Positions 24,001 to 37,800 of a stretch of DNA of 64,000 nucleotides are shown here, in pieces. The position numbers and the translations under genes were made by a program. The DNA is from Chaetorhynchus papuensis. Taxonomy: Eukaryota > Chordata > Aves > Passeriformes > Rhipiduridae. Positions within the stretch are counted from its first letter, which is position 1; every line of letters starts with the position of its first letter. The DNA lies in contig VWYX01001147.1 in NCBI GenBank assembly GCA_013396525.1, positions 17,708-81,707 of the forward strand, given 5' to 3'. The notes beneath the pieces are model-generated. The model was not told the origin of the DNA. It saw nothing but the letters and a program-made list of their open reading frames with translations, and searched no databases.

Positions 24001-27000
24001 CCCTGTGTCTTCCAGCCTTTGTATTAGTGATTGAGAGAGAGCCCGTGACCCTCCGGAACATGAATGGAGCCCTCGTAACCCCAGAGCAGCAGTGAGATTA
24101 TTTTGGGGCACAAGTGAGGCTCTGAGGCAGGCGGCCCTTTTGTACATGTCATACATGTGACAGCAGAGCTGCATTTAGAGCTGAAAGGGGATAAAATCCC
24201 TGAGGAGACTGATTGCACCTCGTTTATTTTTAACAAATGTACTGGGGAAGATTGAGCCGGAATTCCGAGACTTGGGGCAGGCTTAAATTTGGACAATTTC
24301 CCTCATCCCTGTGAGAAGAAAGGTGGGCACCAACTGGGCTCATTCCTGAGGAAGATGAAATGCATGTGGATTATGGATTTTTTTTTTTAACTTTCTCCTC
24401 CTTTAGCCTTTGGGTTAGGAGGGGAAATGATGGGTTTACAACTCTTTGGCTGAATTTATGGTCCGTGTTCCCATGTGGATTGTCACTAGTCATGCTGCCT
24501 GCATCTGCCTGTGCTGCAAATCTGCTCATTGGCCCCATAAAACTAAAATCAAGGCAAGACAGATTGCTGCTTGATTGTCATCCCGAGTGGCCCAAACTGG
24601 GCAAAGACCAGCTGGAGAGAGACATCAGAGTGCTCAGTAGGGATGTTTTGGTATAAAGGTTTTTATTTGCTGTTCATCCTTACTGGAAAATCCTTGTTTG
24701 TCTTGTGTCTCAGCACAAACTGTGCTCCCTTGTTAGGAGAAATGAAGGTACAAATGCAGCTACTGTTGGGTTTTTGTATTAGAAGGAAGAGCTCTGGCTC
24801 TCCAATTCTGTGAACTTGTGCAGGGCGTGGGGAGACAGAACCATCTCCCACCACAACTCCCTTGCTGTTCGTGCTGTGCGAAACAGAGCAGAAACAGGCG
24901 CCGGCGCCTTGCCAGCCCTGGGCAGTGGGATCAGCAGCTCCTGGGAACGGGGCTGGAGCTCCCAGGTGCTCGGGGGGCTGTGAACCTGTTGGGGTGCCCA
25001 CCCGCTTCCCCTGGGCTGGCATGTCCCAGTGCCTCCCCTCCCTGTCGGCAGCTGAAGGATTCTCTCATCCCTGCGCTCAGCTCTCCAGCTGATGTTTGTT
25101 TGTTTTCTCTCTTGAGCTCTTCCAGATTAGGCTTTTTTCCCCCCCTGCGTTTATCTTCTTACTGACCTGATACAGATTTAATAAAAAAATGGAGCTTTTC
25201 GTTTTAGTAAATACAGTTGTGAACATTTTGAGGGAACATTGTTTTTCTGCTGTTATGCAACAGCGTGATGGGGAGATAAAAGCAAAGCAGAAACACTTGA
25301 TGAATGTCCTATTGTTTGTTGTCTTTTGGCATTAAAGAATGAAAGATGATGTTCAGGAAACACACTGTGACTTTTGACCTCGTCTGAAGTGCCTCTGAGT
25401 CACGAAAAACAAAAATAATTCAGCAGAGCCAGACAGAAGCTAAAATGGGCATCGCAGAGCCCTGTCTGGTTGCATGGTGACTGTTGGGGTAAGGACAGGT
25501 CCTGCTGAAGCCCCCAAAGCTGGTGAGATCTGACACGTTTGTTGCTTTCTAGGCTAAGAAACCAGTGTGTCGAGAATGCCTGACTCTCGCCTCTGTATTT
25601 ATGGACACTGTCCTGGTGAGGCCTCCTCTGCATTCCAGCACTGCCAGTCACCTTCAGGGTGCTGGAACTGGACACTGTGGGGCCAAGGGCTGTCTGGTGC
25701 CCAGGCTGGGTGTCAAGTGGCTGACAGTGACGGCTTGGTGAAACGAGCCCGGCGTATGAACTGCATGGGGAGACTTTGTCTTCCTCCTGCAGGGCTGAGC
25801 TGGGCTTTTTCAGGCACGCTGGTAACGCTGTTCCTGTGAGCATCGCTGCTGGACACCCTGTCCTTTCCCTCCGCGTCCGTGTGCAGTGTCCCTGCCAGAG
25901 CACGCTGGAATCCACTTCTGCATGTGCAGCCCTGGATGCTGCACAGGGAAAGCAGCGATCCCTGGGGAGCCTCACCTGCCTTGGCTTCTCCCCTGGGCCA
26001 GGCTTTCTGTCGCTGCGAGAGCGATGCCAGCCATGGTGGCGTGACAGTAGCTGGAGCAGATGGTGCCGTTGTCATCATTTTATTTTCTATCCATGTGCTG
26101 AAACAGCTCAAAATAACTTTAGAAATGATGGCCCAATCCGTGAGGAATGGTTTCCTTGCCCTGAGAAAATCTCCTGCACCATCAGTGGCCACAAGGCTCT
26201 CCTGGTTATGTTGCATCCACTCTGACTGGGATCGCTCACTAGACTGAAGCTGTGGCATGAAGAATCTTTCATATTTAATATCTTCATTACTGTGGCAGCA
26301 TTGAACATTCACAGAACTTCTGTCAGGGTGCAGCAAATGTTGTCAGCACTGTGAAATCAAAGAAAGAGGAGCAGCTGAGATCAAAGTAAGCAATAAACAC
26401 ATACCTTGTGTTTCAACAGTGTCTTTTTCAAGCCTGGGGCAAAACCCGGAGGGGCTCAGGTGCAGCTGGGTGGTGGCTGGTGCTGGCACAGCACTGGCCT
26501 CCCACACTTTCCCCTTTGTCGTGTTGCTGCTCCAAAAGCAGGGTGAGGTGACCCACAGTGCTACTGTCACATGCAATTTCTGCTTGTGAGGGGCTCTGTC
26601 TGGGAGCTCAGGACGGGTGTACCAGTGCTCAGTGCCCTCCCACATGCGCTGTGTTGAGGGAGATGGGGGTGATCCTGTATCCCCCAGCCCGTCCCTGCCT
26701 TGGGAGCTGGTGTGGTACCCACTGGAGCATGAAATAAGTCCTGCCAGCTTGTTTCTGGCCTCGTATTAATGAAGAAAATTGTGATAACCATGAGACACTG
26801 CTGGCCACATGAACTGTCCTGCGTTTGTCAGATTGCAAGTGTCCCCAGAGCAGGTGAGCCCTGCCCGGCTCCTGTCCCCCAGACTGCTCTGCAGGCAGGT
26901 CTGTCCTCTGCTGCTTACCCAGGAACATCCCTGATAATTCCATGTGAGGGGCACAGGGGAGCGTGGCAGCCATCAGTTAGTGGGGATGGAGGCCTGGTTC

Positions 27001-29455
27001 ACTTTCTTCAGGCAATGCAATCTCTCAGAAAACCAATTTCTGCCTCCTCATGGTGTCGTTTGCCAGCCAAGGTAAAGCAGTCACTTGGTGGGGCAGAACA
27101 GCTCTTGTGCCATCGATTGTCCCAATTCATTAAGACTCTGGTGGCATTTTTTGGGAAGCTTTTTCCCCTCTTTTCCCTCTCCCCATCCTTTTTGGTGGTA
27201 AGGGGCAGGCTGGGGGAGCAGTCTGTGACACTGTCTGAGGACTCTGCTGTGCCTGGTGGTGCAGCCACATCTGGGCACAAGCCCAGCCTTGGAAGGCAGT
27301 GCCGGGGGAATATCAGCCTTCCAGCATTTTCTGTAAGTAAATAATGACTGGTACAAGCCCGAGAGCTGTCGAGCCCGCCTTAAAACCTGCAGCAGCAGGG
27401 AAGATGCTCTGATTTGCAGCGGGTTGGGCTCAGCCTGGGATGGGAAGAGTCAAAGAGAATTAGCTGGTAAATAAGATCTGCCTTCTCTTTGATCCGCTCT
27501 ACGTGTTCGACTGCTTAAAGGCTTCCCATGCAAGCAGGATTTTGGGGAGGAGGAATTTATCCACCCATCGACCATCTCGGGGCTCAGTCAAACGCAAGAT
27601 GCTGTAGCAGGGGGTTGGGAAGAAATCCGAAGGCAGCCTGGTAAATCCATGCCAAAGAGGCTTCTCTTCCCTGTCTCACGAAGAGCCTGCTGAGCACACA
27701 GGGCAGCCTTTAAAACTGCTGCTGCTTCCTCTTCTGCTGCCACGTAAGCCCTGATCAGAGCTCTAATCTAGCTAAAGTTAGTGGACTTAGGGACAGCCTG
27801 AGTTTTGCATCATGTGGAATGAGCTGGGTGATCTGGAGTGCCAGCACCCCCCTGGGCCGTGGCCGCCCTCAAACACCCTCGAGAGCTCGTGGGGAAGGTG
27901 GGGTGGGAAGGGTGGGGTCTGCAGTGGTGCTGGGAGAGGTTGGGCTTGGCTTGGTCGGGTAAACCAGGCCAGAAGTGAGAAGGAAAGCGAGAAGGGGTGA
28001 AAGATCAAGGAAGGAAGATGCGTTTAGTGACAGGAGATGCTGCTGCAGGTGGACAGGGAGGTGCTCAGGTTTTGGGTGAGGTGAGGGTGCAGCAGTCACA
28101 GTTTTATTTGGGTGGAGAGGAGACGTGCAGACAAACCCATTCCTGCAGCTCAGGCCGTGGGCCGGGGTTTTTTGCTGGATAATCTGGTCTCTAATTGCTA
28201 CCCTGCTCTGAGGCAGCTGCTGAACTGGGCCTAAGCTGATTTGGGATGGCAAATTCTGTTAGTTTAATTCTCAGCAACCCTGAGGAACTTATCAGCATGT
28301 GAGTGTTCCTTGGCTCTGCTCTGGCCACGAGCCTGCTCTGAGACCCCCGTGGTGACCCCTGGCAGTAGCTCACAGAGCTTTTGGCTGTGAAGAGGTTTCA
28401 TTTGTAAGGGCTGTGTTGGTCTGAGAGGGACTTTGGACAAGGGAATGAGTGACAGGAAAAGAAAATGGATGTCCATGCTGCTGTGATGAGACTCCTGTGC
28501 CCCAAAAGCTGTGCTGGCTGTGAATCCAAACCCATCTCACGTCTCTTTGGAAAGTGTCCAGCCAGTGGAGAAAGGGAAAAAAGTTTCAGACCTCCAAGGA
28601 GTTACTTAAACTATAATAAATATGGAAAAACTGTGGAAAGAAAAAAGAAAAAAAATATGCATTGTTTAGACAATTTCTTTTGCAACTCTGTTCTATTGCT
28701 CCAAGAGGCATTCATCTGTCTTTGAGCCTAATGGAAGTTTTTCTGTCCTCTTGACTAGATGTGAAATTCTGTCTAATTTTTCAGTTCACTGCATATTAGT
28801 GCCTGCAATTAATGAGATCATCGTCCATATTCCTTCCTCTGTCGGCTGCTGGGAAAAACAGTACTTGGAGAAGTACACAAAGGAGATGAAAAGGAAGTTG
28901 CTTATGAATTATGAACAGCCTTTCAGGCTGATGTAGTTTCGCGGTGCTGTCACTCTGTTTTAATTATGTAATTCAGATGGAATGATGCTTTTTTTAAAGC
29001 CCTGTTTGTGTTTGATCACCTTTCAGAGGTAACGCTTAGCTCGTGTTTGTTGAATTTTCATTTTTAACAACAAGAGCGAGTGCTTTGTGTCCTTTCTCAT
29101 TAAATAACGGAGAAGGAAGATGCTGAGCACAAGGCAATAGCCAAGAGGCTCTGCTTGGCCGTGGCTGGGAGTTACCTGGGTGATCTCCTGGGTGTTTGTG
29201 GCTGGTGTGAAGGGTGGAGCTGCTCGGCTGGGCCCACTGGTGAGTCCCAGGGTGTGCAAACCCAGCCAGGATCTCCCAAGGCGATCCTCCCTCCTGCCAA
29301 AACGTCCCTTTTCCTGCATTTTCTTACCCACGTGCACCAGCAGCCCCCGCACCCACCCGCAAACAGCGCTGGTTTATTTTGGGACTGGGGTGTGTGTAAA
29401 GCGAGCCTCAGCTCCCGGCCTCGTGATCCCCGGGATCGCTGCGGCTCCGGGCTCT

Positions 29456-29456
<1 letters not shown>

Positions 29457-29488
<32 letters not shown>
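29457..29488. repeat. CCCTGT hexanucleotide microsatellite
   Basis: About five perfect CCCTGT units lie in MAPT intron 0. Confidence 0.9.
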
Positions 29489-31740
29489 ACAGCAGGGGTT
29501 GGAACCAGAGGATCGAGGGCAGGAGCTCTCACCAGTTCAACTCCGCTCCTGGCCCAGGGCTGCAAACACCAGTGGTGCTCATGGGCTGAAATCGGGCTCT
29601 TCCTCCTGCTCCTGGCAACACAAACTCTGCTCCCGGGTACCTTTGCCTGGGTGCGCAGCTCCAATGACTCCTCCAAGGCCTCTCCTCCTGCCAGCCGGGC
29701 TTCAGGTCTGGAAAACGTGAGGTTTGGAGGAGCTGTTAATTATGGGATAGGCTGTTGCTTTTTAGATAATGTCCCTGGTTAAGAATAGTTCTGCTGGGGA
29801 TGGATAAGGTTCTCTGGAGGGTTTGTGCTTTATCAGCCATGCAGAGGGTGCTGTTCAAGTTTATCTTTGTGCAGCTTTCTTTGCTCTAATTATGCATCAC
29901 TTAACCACTGCGTCAAGGCGGGGCTGGTTTTACACTTTTAAGAATATTTTAGAATTTTTCTTCCCGTTGATGTTATGTTTTTCCCTAAGAGGGATTTCCC
30001 CTTCCCCACCCAAGACCTTCATGCCTTTCGCTCGTGCTTTTTTTCCCTGTAGCAGAAAGGCAGCTCTTTCTCTCTTGTCTCTGAAAAATTAATGTCTGCA
30101 TCCTCCTGAGCCCCCTCAGCTGCATCCTGCCGTGCCATGGTGGGAGGGGGGCTGGCCCTGCCTGTCCCTGAGCGGCGCAGGCAGAGAGCAGCATCCCCAG
30201 CTCCCCTGCACAGCCCTGGCCTCTCCTTTGTGCTGGAAAGGCCTGGCACTGGCTGGTCAGTGGGAGCAGGTGACAGCCAGCCCTGCCCTGCAGCAGCTCC
30301 AGCAGCCTGTGCTGAATCACGGCCGCTGCTGCAGCGCCAGGGCTGCACCCCCAGGGGAACCGGAGCGTCCTCCCCGTGTCGGGTGCTGTCCTGGAGCCAG
30401 CGGATAAACCTGCCACGAGGAGTCCCCTCTGGATGGTGCCCCGGGACATTGTTGTCCAGAGGCAAGAAAGTGTGCCCCTGCACTAGGTTAACACTATATA
30501 TTTTAGTATTTCAGTGCTGTGAATAATATCAAGCATCAGCCAGATGAGGCCTGGGTATGATCAATATGATCCTTTGAGCACTGGGAGGAGGGCAGCCATA
30601 TGTCCCAATATTTAGGGCCCACCAATTAGAGCAAAAATTAGATACTTAATTCTTTCCTATTTTATACCTCCATTTTTATGGGTGATTTCATTCCAGGGCA
30701 AGTTCTCCAGTTCTGTCAAATGGTTTTGTAGCTGTCTAAGGCAGTAATTAAATTGCAGAGTCATCTTGCTAAGGTTTAAAAAAAGCTGGGTGAGAGATCT
30801 GGTTACTGGCCCTGGAGTTTCTCTTGTGTGGTTCCATACATCCAGTTAATTTATTGCCGGCAGACAAAACCACAAGTTTCCTCCTTGCTGCTGGTAACCT
30901 GAGCTCCACTGCTGGATTCATTCGTCCCTGACGGTCATGGCAAGCATGTGATCACACTAATAGCTGATTATTAATCACTGCCAATGGCTGTTATTATATC
31001 AGCTCTTAAGAAGCCAGCTAAAAGCTCTGTCTGTCCATCCAGCACGGAGAGCAGGGCCCTGCGTTGTGGGGCAGAAAATGGTTGTTGGAGACTTCATTTC
31101 CTTTTGCAGATCGATGCAGTTTAGGAAAACGACTCAGATTTGGCACCTTTCTGCTTCCACCCCAGTGTCCAGACTTGTTTGCTTTGCTCTGCACCATGGT
31201 GGGGCTTTCTGAGCCCTGCAGGAAGGGTTTGGGGTTAAAGCAGGGGTTGTGCTCTCCTTTAAGAGTCCCGAATCCATCTCTGGAGAGTCCTGCTTTCCCC
31301 CATATGACACTTTTGGATGGCTTTTAAGATGATGAGTGTGCTGTGGTAGCTGTGTATCCCTGCTGGGTGTTTCCACAGGGATGGAAGGAATCCCTTCCCG
31401 CAGCAGCATCGCACCTCACCAGCAGGGATGCTGATTAAACTGGGAAATGCAGAGTTTGGAGCGTGTCAGCACTTAGCCTGCTGCTCCCAGGGATCTCCTG
31501 GGGCAAAGCTGTGTCAGAGCAGTGTCCTGGGTGCTCTAGGATGGTCATTTTGCTTGGGGCGTCTTAAATACCGGTGGAATTTGAATGCAGCTGGCAGGAG
31601 TTGCCTGTATGTTTGTTGTGAGGGATGCAGTGACTGGCACACGCTTTTTGCTTGTGCAGGAATGGATGACCAGACCATCCCTTTGCTCCTGTTGTGTCCG
31701 GCTTTGCCTAATGGGTGTTAGTTGTTACTCTCCTTTTCAG

Positions 31741-31829
31741 GTACCTTTGCTGAGAGGTGGCAGAGCAGCCTCAGGACATCACCATGATGGAGGATCACGC
31801 ACCTGGCCAGGAAAAACACTTCTCATCAG
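31741..31829 (+). CDS. MAPT: MAPT exon 1 with lost canonical start codon
   Basis: The acceptor is TCCTTTTCAG and the donor is ATCAG|GTGAGC. The leader TACCTTTGCTGAGAG aligns with the mammalian sequence just before the tau ATG, and the following codons read VAEQPQDITMMEDHA against human MAEPRQEFEVMEDHA. The first codon is GTG (31757-31759). The first ATG (31784) has A at -3; the next (31787) has A at -3 and G at +4. After MEDHA the exon reads only PGQEKHFSS, so the Gly/Tyr-rich segment present in mammals is missing. The N-terminal phosphatase-activating segment is therefore largely absent. Confidence 0.85.
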
Positions 31830-34800
31830 GTGAGCATGTCCAGGAGGTGGTGGAAGGACCTGCCTGGCCCACTGCTGAGCTAAGTGGGGAGAGGGAGAGC
31901 AGCGTGGTGGTGCAAGGAGTCCTTGGGGACAGCCTTCTGTGTGTGTGGAAGGACACTGGATCAGCTGGCTGCAGCCAGTGGGGAGCCCACCAGATGCTCC
32001 AGCATTCACAGTCATAGGAAAATGCTGCTCATGGACATCACTGTCCAGCACGAGCACAACAACCCCTGGTATCCAGACTAGGGGTAATCCCACTGCTGCA
32101 GCTTTGCAAGTGTGTGTTTGTGTTCACTCCTCAGTTTGCTCTGAAAACACAGCACTGTTTTTATTTGGGGTCACAGCTCAAGGATGCTGCTTGCTGCCTG
32201 CTTTCCTCACCTGCACAGGGACCCGGGGACAACTGAACGGAGAGCTCTGGGAGTGGGGGCCATGCCAGAGTCTTCCTCACCATATTTCAGACCTGCATTT
32301 CTCCTGAAGCTTTTCCTTTCTCATTCCGCCATGCTCTGCAATTGAGCTTGGAAACCCACACAGCGCCAGCAAACCTGGTGGGACTCACTCCCGGCTATGC
32401 TCCATATAAACATCATCCTAATTTCCTTTTCTTGAGGTGCTTTGGACACCTCTTACACCAGATAAATGGATGGCCTCTGTCCTGGAGAGAATCCACAGCA
32501 TCCATTCATCCCGGGCTCTGTAGTGCATTGCGGTCCGATAGCTCCTCTCAGCTTGTTTCACACATCACAGGTTCCCAGGGATTTCGCTTCTTCTTTTCCA
32601 AATCAGTTTTTCCAGCTCTCATTATTCAATTTGCCCGCACCCTTGCTGAGAGGAGACTTGTGCCTCTTGCCCTGCTCTTCCAGAAGACTTTTGCCACCAC
32701 TTCTTGGCACAGAGTGTTGTCCTGCCCTGAGCCCGTTACAAACACGGGCTGGTTTGCAGTCCTGGGACTGCTCAGCCTGCTCTGGGAGGGAGAGGACAAC
32801 AGTGACTCGGAAGCTGCACGTCTTTCCTCCTTACGTTGCTGAGGTCTCCCTGCCTGCTTGTGCCATGCTTTGCTGTTTCTGCCTGTCCAGTCCACTGGGC
32901 TTTTCTTTTGCTGATGGGTTTCCGCTTGTTCCTTTTGGTGGTGACACTGGTGCTTTTGGTTGGCATTTTCACGCTTTGCTTGCTTTTAGTTCAGGTGGTT
33001 TTTACTCTCCAGCTGCAGCTTCTTGCTGCTGTGGATCTGGGCAATCAGAGTCAGTAACCCCCAGGCCCCAGTTCATAGCCAAGGACTTGTTGTAAGTATT
33101 TGAATGTTTTCCAGGCTATCCCCTTCAGATACCAGTCGATGATGGATCGGATGAGCCTGTTTCTGAAACATCTGACGCTAAGAGCACCCCAACTACGGAA
33201 GGTGGGAGCTCTTTGACTTTCTGCTTTGAAACCATGATGGAAGGGGTCGTGGTGAACCTCGCCACAGACTCCCCGTGCCGTGTCCTGGTGGGGTTTCTCA
33301 GGAGGAGGAAACGCTCTTCATTAGTCTCATCGCCGGTGGTGTTTGTTGTGCTGCAGAATGAGATAGTGAGCTTTAAAGGTGGAGAGTGGGCTGGAAAGCA
33401 AGAAAGGTGAAGTGTTCATTACGCCTCAGGAAGTTGCTTGTGGTTTGTTTCCTGCAGGCTTCTTGCACGGGCACTGCAAGGTCCCGGTAGTGCAGTCAGG
33501 AGCAGTCCCGTGCTGTGTGACAGGGTTTGTGTCCCTGTGCTCCCCGAGTCCTGAATGCCTTGTGGGTAGAAAGACTCTAATTCCAGGATGGTCCAGAGAC
33601 TTGTTCACTGTTGTAATTACCTTCACTCTGTGCGTTCCTCTGGCTGCTTTAATCCCAGGTATCCCAAGTGGAGACTTGAGGTAGAGGCTTTAGTTTGCAG
33701 AATTGTTCTGAAAGGAAGGAAGGGTGGGCAGAGACGCCGAGCAGTCCCAGCCCTGTCCCACTGGAGGCGTGGGCTGACTGATTGTCTGGAACGTGCCTCA
33801 AGAAATCGGGACATAAAACCTGTCTGGTGCAGGAGGGGATGTTCTCCTGCTTTCCAGTTGGATTGGGACTGTCAGGATGAGCAGACGCCCCTCTGGCAGT
33901 GGAGCCAGGTGTCTGTCTGTCCCAGAGCATGATGCAGCCACTCTGGGGTGTTTTGTGAAGGTGTCCCGGGGGAGCTGCTCTGTCCTGCTCCAGAGCAGCC
34001 CAGTCCTCATGCAGGATTGCTGTGCCTGTGCATCAGGCGCCAGAGGCTGCTTTTAGCTGTGGATTTTTGGACAAAAAGGCAAAGCCCTCAGAAGCATAGG
34101 GAGCACGCTGTGGCACATTGTGTGGCAGGGGGGCAGCTCATGGTGTCCCTGTGGTTCTGGCTTTGCTGTGTCGTGCTCAGTCGTTCCCTCCACAAGCTCC
34201 ACTGGCTCAAGGGAGGGAGCCAAGTGCTTCTCTGAGCAGAAAGTTCTTCAGGCACGTCGTGGCCTCCAGAGGGCTTTGCCTCGCAACAGCTGTGTGAAAG
34301 CTGTGTTGTTTTTCAGATGCCACAGCACCTTTAGTGGAGGAAGGAGACCACGAGGATCAGGGTGGTGCGGAACAGCACGGGGAGATCCCAGAAGGAACCA
34401 CAGGTGAGGGAGACCAAGGTGCAGCTTCATCTCTTGATGCAGACAGGGCAGAGAGCTGGACTGGTCGGTGCTGTGAGACAACACCACGAAACCTCTCACA
34501 GGGACGCTGCTCCCGATGCTGCTTCCTCCTTCTCCAAATAGTTCCTCACTTAAATTGTCCTCTTGCCTTCCCCATCCTGGGGGAAACTCGCAGCCTTTTC
34601 TTCTCTCTTTCTCTGCTCCACATCTGACAATCCTTCTGTCTGGTGTCTCTGCGGTGGCTTTGGCTCCCACCTCCAGGCTCTACCTGCAGATCTGGGTTGT
34701 TCCTGCCCCTGTGCCAGCAGCCCCTCGGTGCCTGTCCTGCAGCCCCCAGGCTCTGCCCAGCCCTCGTGGGTGTCTTTGCAGTGGCAGGTGAAAACCAGGC

Positions 34801-37800
34801 CACTGCAGCAGTGCTTTTAAGGATAATGCAGAGGAAGTGAAGTGACTAATTCAGCCTGAATGTCCTGTGGGGAATCACTGCACCTGGGCCTGGTTTGCCA
34901 GGGAAAGATGGGGCCTTTCAGAGGCAGAGTGGGGAGTGATGGTGGCAGTGCTGTGTGACAGAGCAGCATCTGGGAGGGCAGCTCCGTGTGCGGAAAATGA
35001 GCACCTGTCCCCTGTGCCGTAGCCAGTGGCTTTCCCTGGAAGCATCAGGCAGGACCTGAGAAAGGCAGTGGAAAAGGGCTTCTGCCAGTGCCAGACACTG
35101 AAACAAACTCACAGCAGTGAAATTTCTGTCCTGCATCCAGTCCCTGAGCTGCTGGTGGAGCCCTGGAGCCACGGAGGCTCTGGTGCAAGACCTGACTGTC
35201 CCAGGGAGCCAGTGTGTGTGTCCTGGACTGCTTGGAAAAAAATGGGGAAAACAGAGAAAGTCCTGGTTTGGCTGGAGAACTGTGGCGTACAAATATAATT
35301 GTTTAAGCTGGTTTGAAAGTAGTTATAGAATAAATTGAAAAAATGCTGATGGAGACAAACCATCATCACTGTGAAGGAAACCATGCTTCTCTGGTGTACC
35401 AGTAGTCCTGAAGTTCAGGATTTCTCTAGATTTGTATCAGGCTTGGAACTACTGGTCTCACACAGCCTTGGCAGGGTTCACAGGTTGGTCACAGACACCA
35501 AGAAGGTGAGCTCAGGTAAGAGACATTCACGGGAGTGCTGCTGGCCAAGTAAAGGCCAGGTGGGTTAGAAGAGGGATTTAAATCCACAAGTTTCCTTGTT
35601 CCTTAACAGCCTGTTTTCTGCCTGGAAGAGCTTGTACTAACCTGCCATTTAGGATGTGGAAGCTGGTGAAGCACTCCTCTGGTCTGTCAGCACAGGCTGA
35701 ACAGATCCACCCCCACATCCATCATCAGTGTGGGGAGATTCCCTTTCTGATACTGCCCTGCTCGTGGTACAGCAGAGATCCTGCCCATTCTGATGGGCAG
35801 CCTCGGCAGGGAGGTGAATTCATTCTCCAGGCACATGGTTAAACTTAACTGTTTTTTTGATCATGTTTTTCCCCTTCTTTCTCTGACCTGGGAGCAGCTG
35901 AAGAGGCGGGCGTAGGAGCCACTCCCAACCTGGAGGACCACGCTGCAGGAGACGCCACTCAAGGTGGGTGAATCGTCTGTCCCTGGGACCAGTTGTTGCT
36001 GCCCACGCGTGCAACTGGTTGGTGGTGGCTTGGGAATTTTGTTCTGTGAGGAAATGCTCTGCCCTGCACAGCAGCTGTGCAGTTCTCCCTGTTCCTGACA
36101 GAGGAGGGTCATACACGCTTGGAATGCTCCAACACACTCATTTCAGGGAGTTGCAGCTTCTCATGCACCAGATTTCCCTCTCAGATGGCCAAAGTCATGG
36201 TGCTTGTTTGTCCGGTTGCAAAACCAGGGCATTCTCCAGGCTGGAAGAGCTGATGGACAGAGCTGGGATGTGCTGTGACCGGAGGAACTGCTCAGATTGA
36301 GCAGAGGCAGTGAGGGCCCTGTGTGTCAAACTAGTGCATTGTTTAATTACTGTGTCTCTCTGATGTAAAACATGACTCAGACCTACTCACTGGTACCCTG
36401 ACTTTACCATGATGGGAATTTCTGCTCATCCCAGTCTTGGGGAATGTGAGTGACAAAGCCAGGCACAGTGGGCAGCGAGTGTTCTCTCAGCATTAATTAC
36501 GTGTCTGCTTAGATGAGCCGAAAATTATCCAGAGACCATTTGGACCTGGAAAGCTTCTCTTGACTCTGCTCAGTTCAGACTTGATGGAAAATTGGTTTTC
36601 CCGAAGCCCCCAGTGCTGGCTTAATTCTGTGGGGCAGACTGAGGGGTTGAGACTCCCCGTGGTGTTTCTGTCCTGCCTGCACCGTACACGACAGCCCTGA
36701 TTTAGTGCACTGTTTAAAATCTCAGTGAAAAGCCATTTTGTGAAGCAGTTTCCTGTGCAGTAAACACAACAAATCCCTCCAGTTGGGCAGTGTCTTTCCT
36801 CCTCGTGGCTCCATTAGTGCATTTAGACATCCATGTCTTTTACAGAAGTAAATAGGTCTTTGCCTTCTCAGCTCAGGGTGGAATTCAGGTTGTTGTTGCT
36901 TTCCACACACAAACGAGCACAGTTCTGTGAACTCTGCTCCCTGCAATTAGAATAAAACCTTTACTTGCCTGGCCAGTGGTTTTTGGACTGTCAGCTCTTC
37001 TATATATGAAATAGTGGCACCACTATAAAAAAGAAATCAGGATTGTTAGTGGAGGGGTTTGAAGTTCTCTCTTCTCTCTGCCCTGGCTTTAGTGCTGTTT
37101 CTCACCAGATTTTTGCTAAGCCCTTTCTGTCCTGTCCTGGGATCTTTCAGCTGCCACGTGCGAGGTCTTTGGTTGTTTCACTTAACTGTGATATTCTCTA
37201 TTCTGTGATGAAAGACCAAGTCGGTCTTGAGTTCATCTTTTCTTGTTTTAGTCTTGTTTGTTATTCTACCAAAGCCACAGTCGTGATCTCAGGGCTCTGA
37301 TTTAGGCTCTTTACCTGATCAGTGCTCAAAAAGTCAGGAAGGAGGACAGGGCTCTGGCCCTTGCTCCAGCCCTTGAGGCAAGAAGAGGTGGGCACTGAGC
37401 AGCAAACCAATGGTCCAGTGGTGGTGTTAGGGAAAATGGGAATGTTCTTGGCTTCTGGAAACCTCTGCAGCTAAAGCAGCTCATGGAGTGCAGGGTGAAC
37501 CCGAGCCGGGTCCAGGCAGGAATCTGGTCTCCCACATGCTGTGGCTGTCGCTGTTCCTGATTCCTGTGGGGATCAGAGTTTCTTTGAAGGCAAAAGCCAC
37601 TGTGGGAGTGAGTTGTCTGTCCAGTGGGGCGGGGTGGGACTTGCTTTTCTTTCTCAATTGCCGGTAGAAATCCTGAGTCTCTGGTGTTACATGATGTTTG
37701 ACATGCCTGTGCTAATCTCTTGCCCGTGCTTCATACCCCACGTCTTCAACTCCAGGCGAGCCAAGCTCTGCAAAGCTCCAGCCTGGCCCTCAGGAGCGTG

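Larger units (their letters stand above)
15932..31740 (+). other. MAPT: MAPT intron 0 (about 15.8 kb)
   Basis: This is a large intron between the non-coding exon 0 donor and the exon 1 acceptor (TCCTTTTCAG, ending 31740). It contains two CR1 fragments (17704-17846 and 20898-21017) and a CCCTGT microsatellite (29457-29488). The rest is unique sequence, moderately AT-rich in places (28.6-29.1 and 30.5-31.0 kb), without coding signatures. No RNA gene was recognised. Confidence 0.65.

Noticed and set aside
31757..31759. GTG as the functional tau start codon
   Set aside because: Non-AUG starts are rare in vertebrates and two well-placed ATGs follow in frame; treated as a lost initiator unless reads show ATG.
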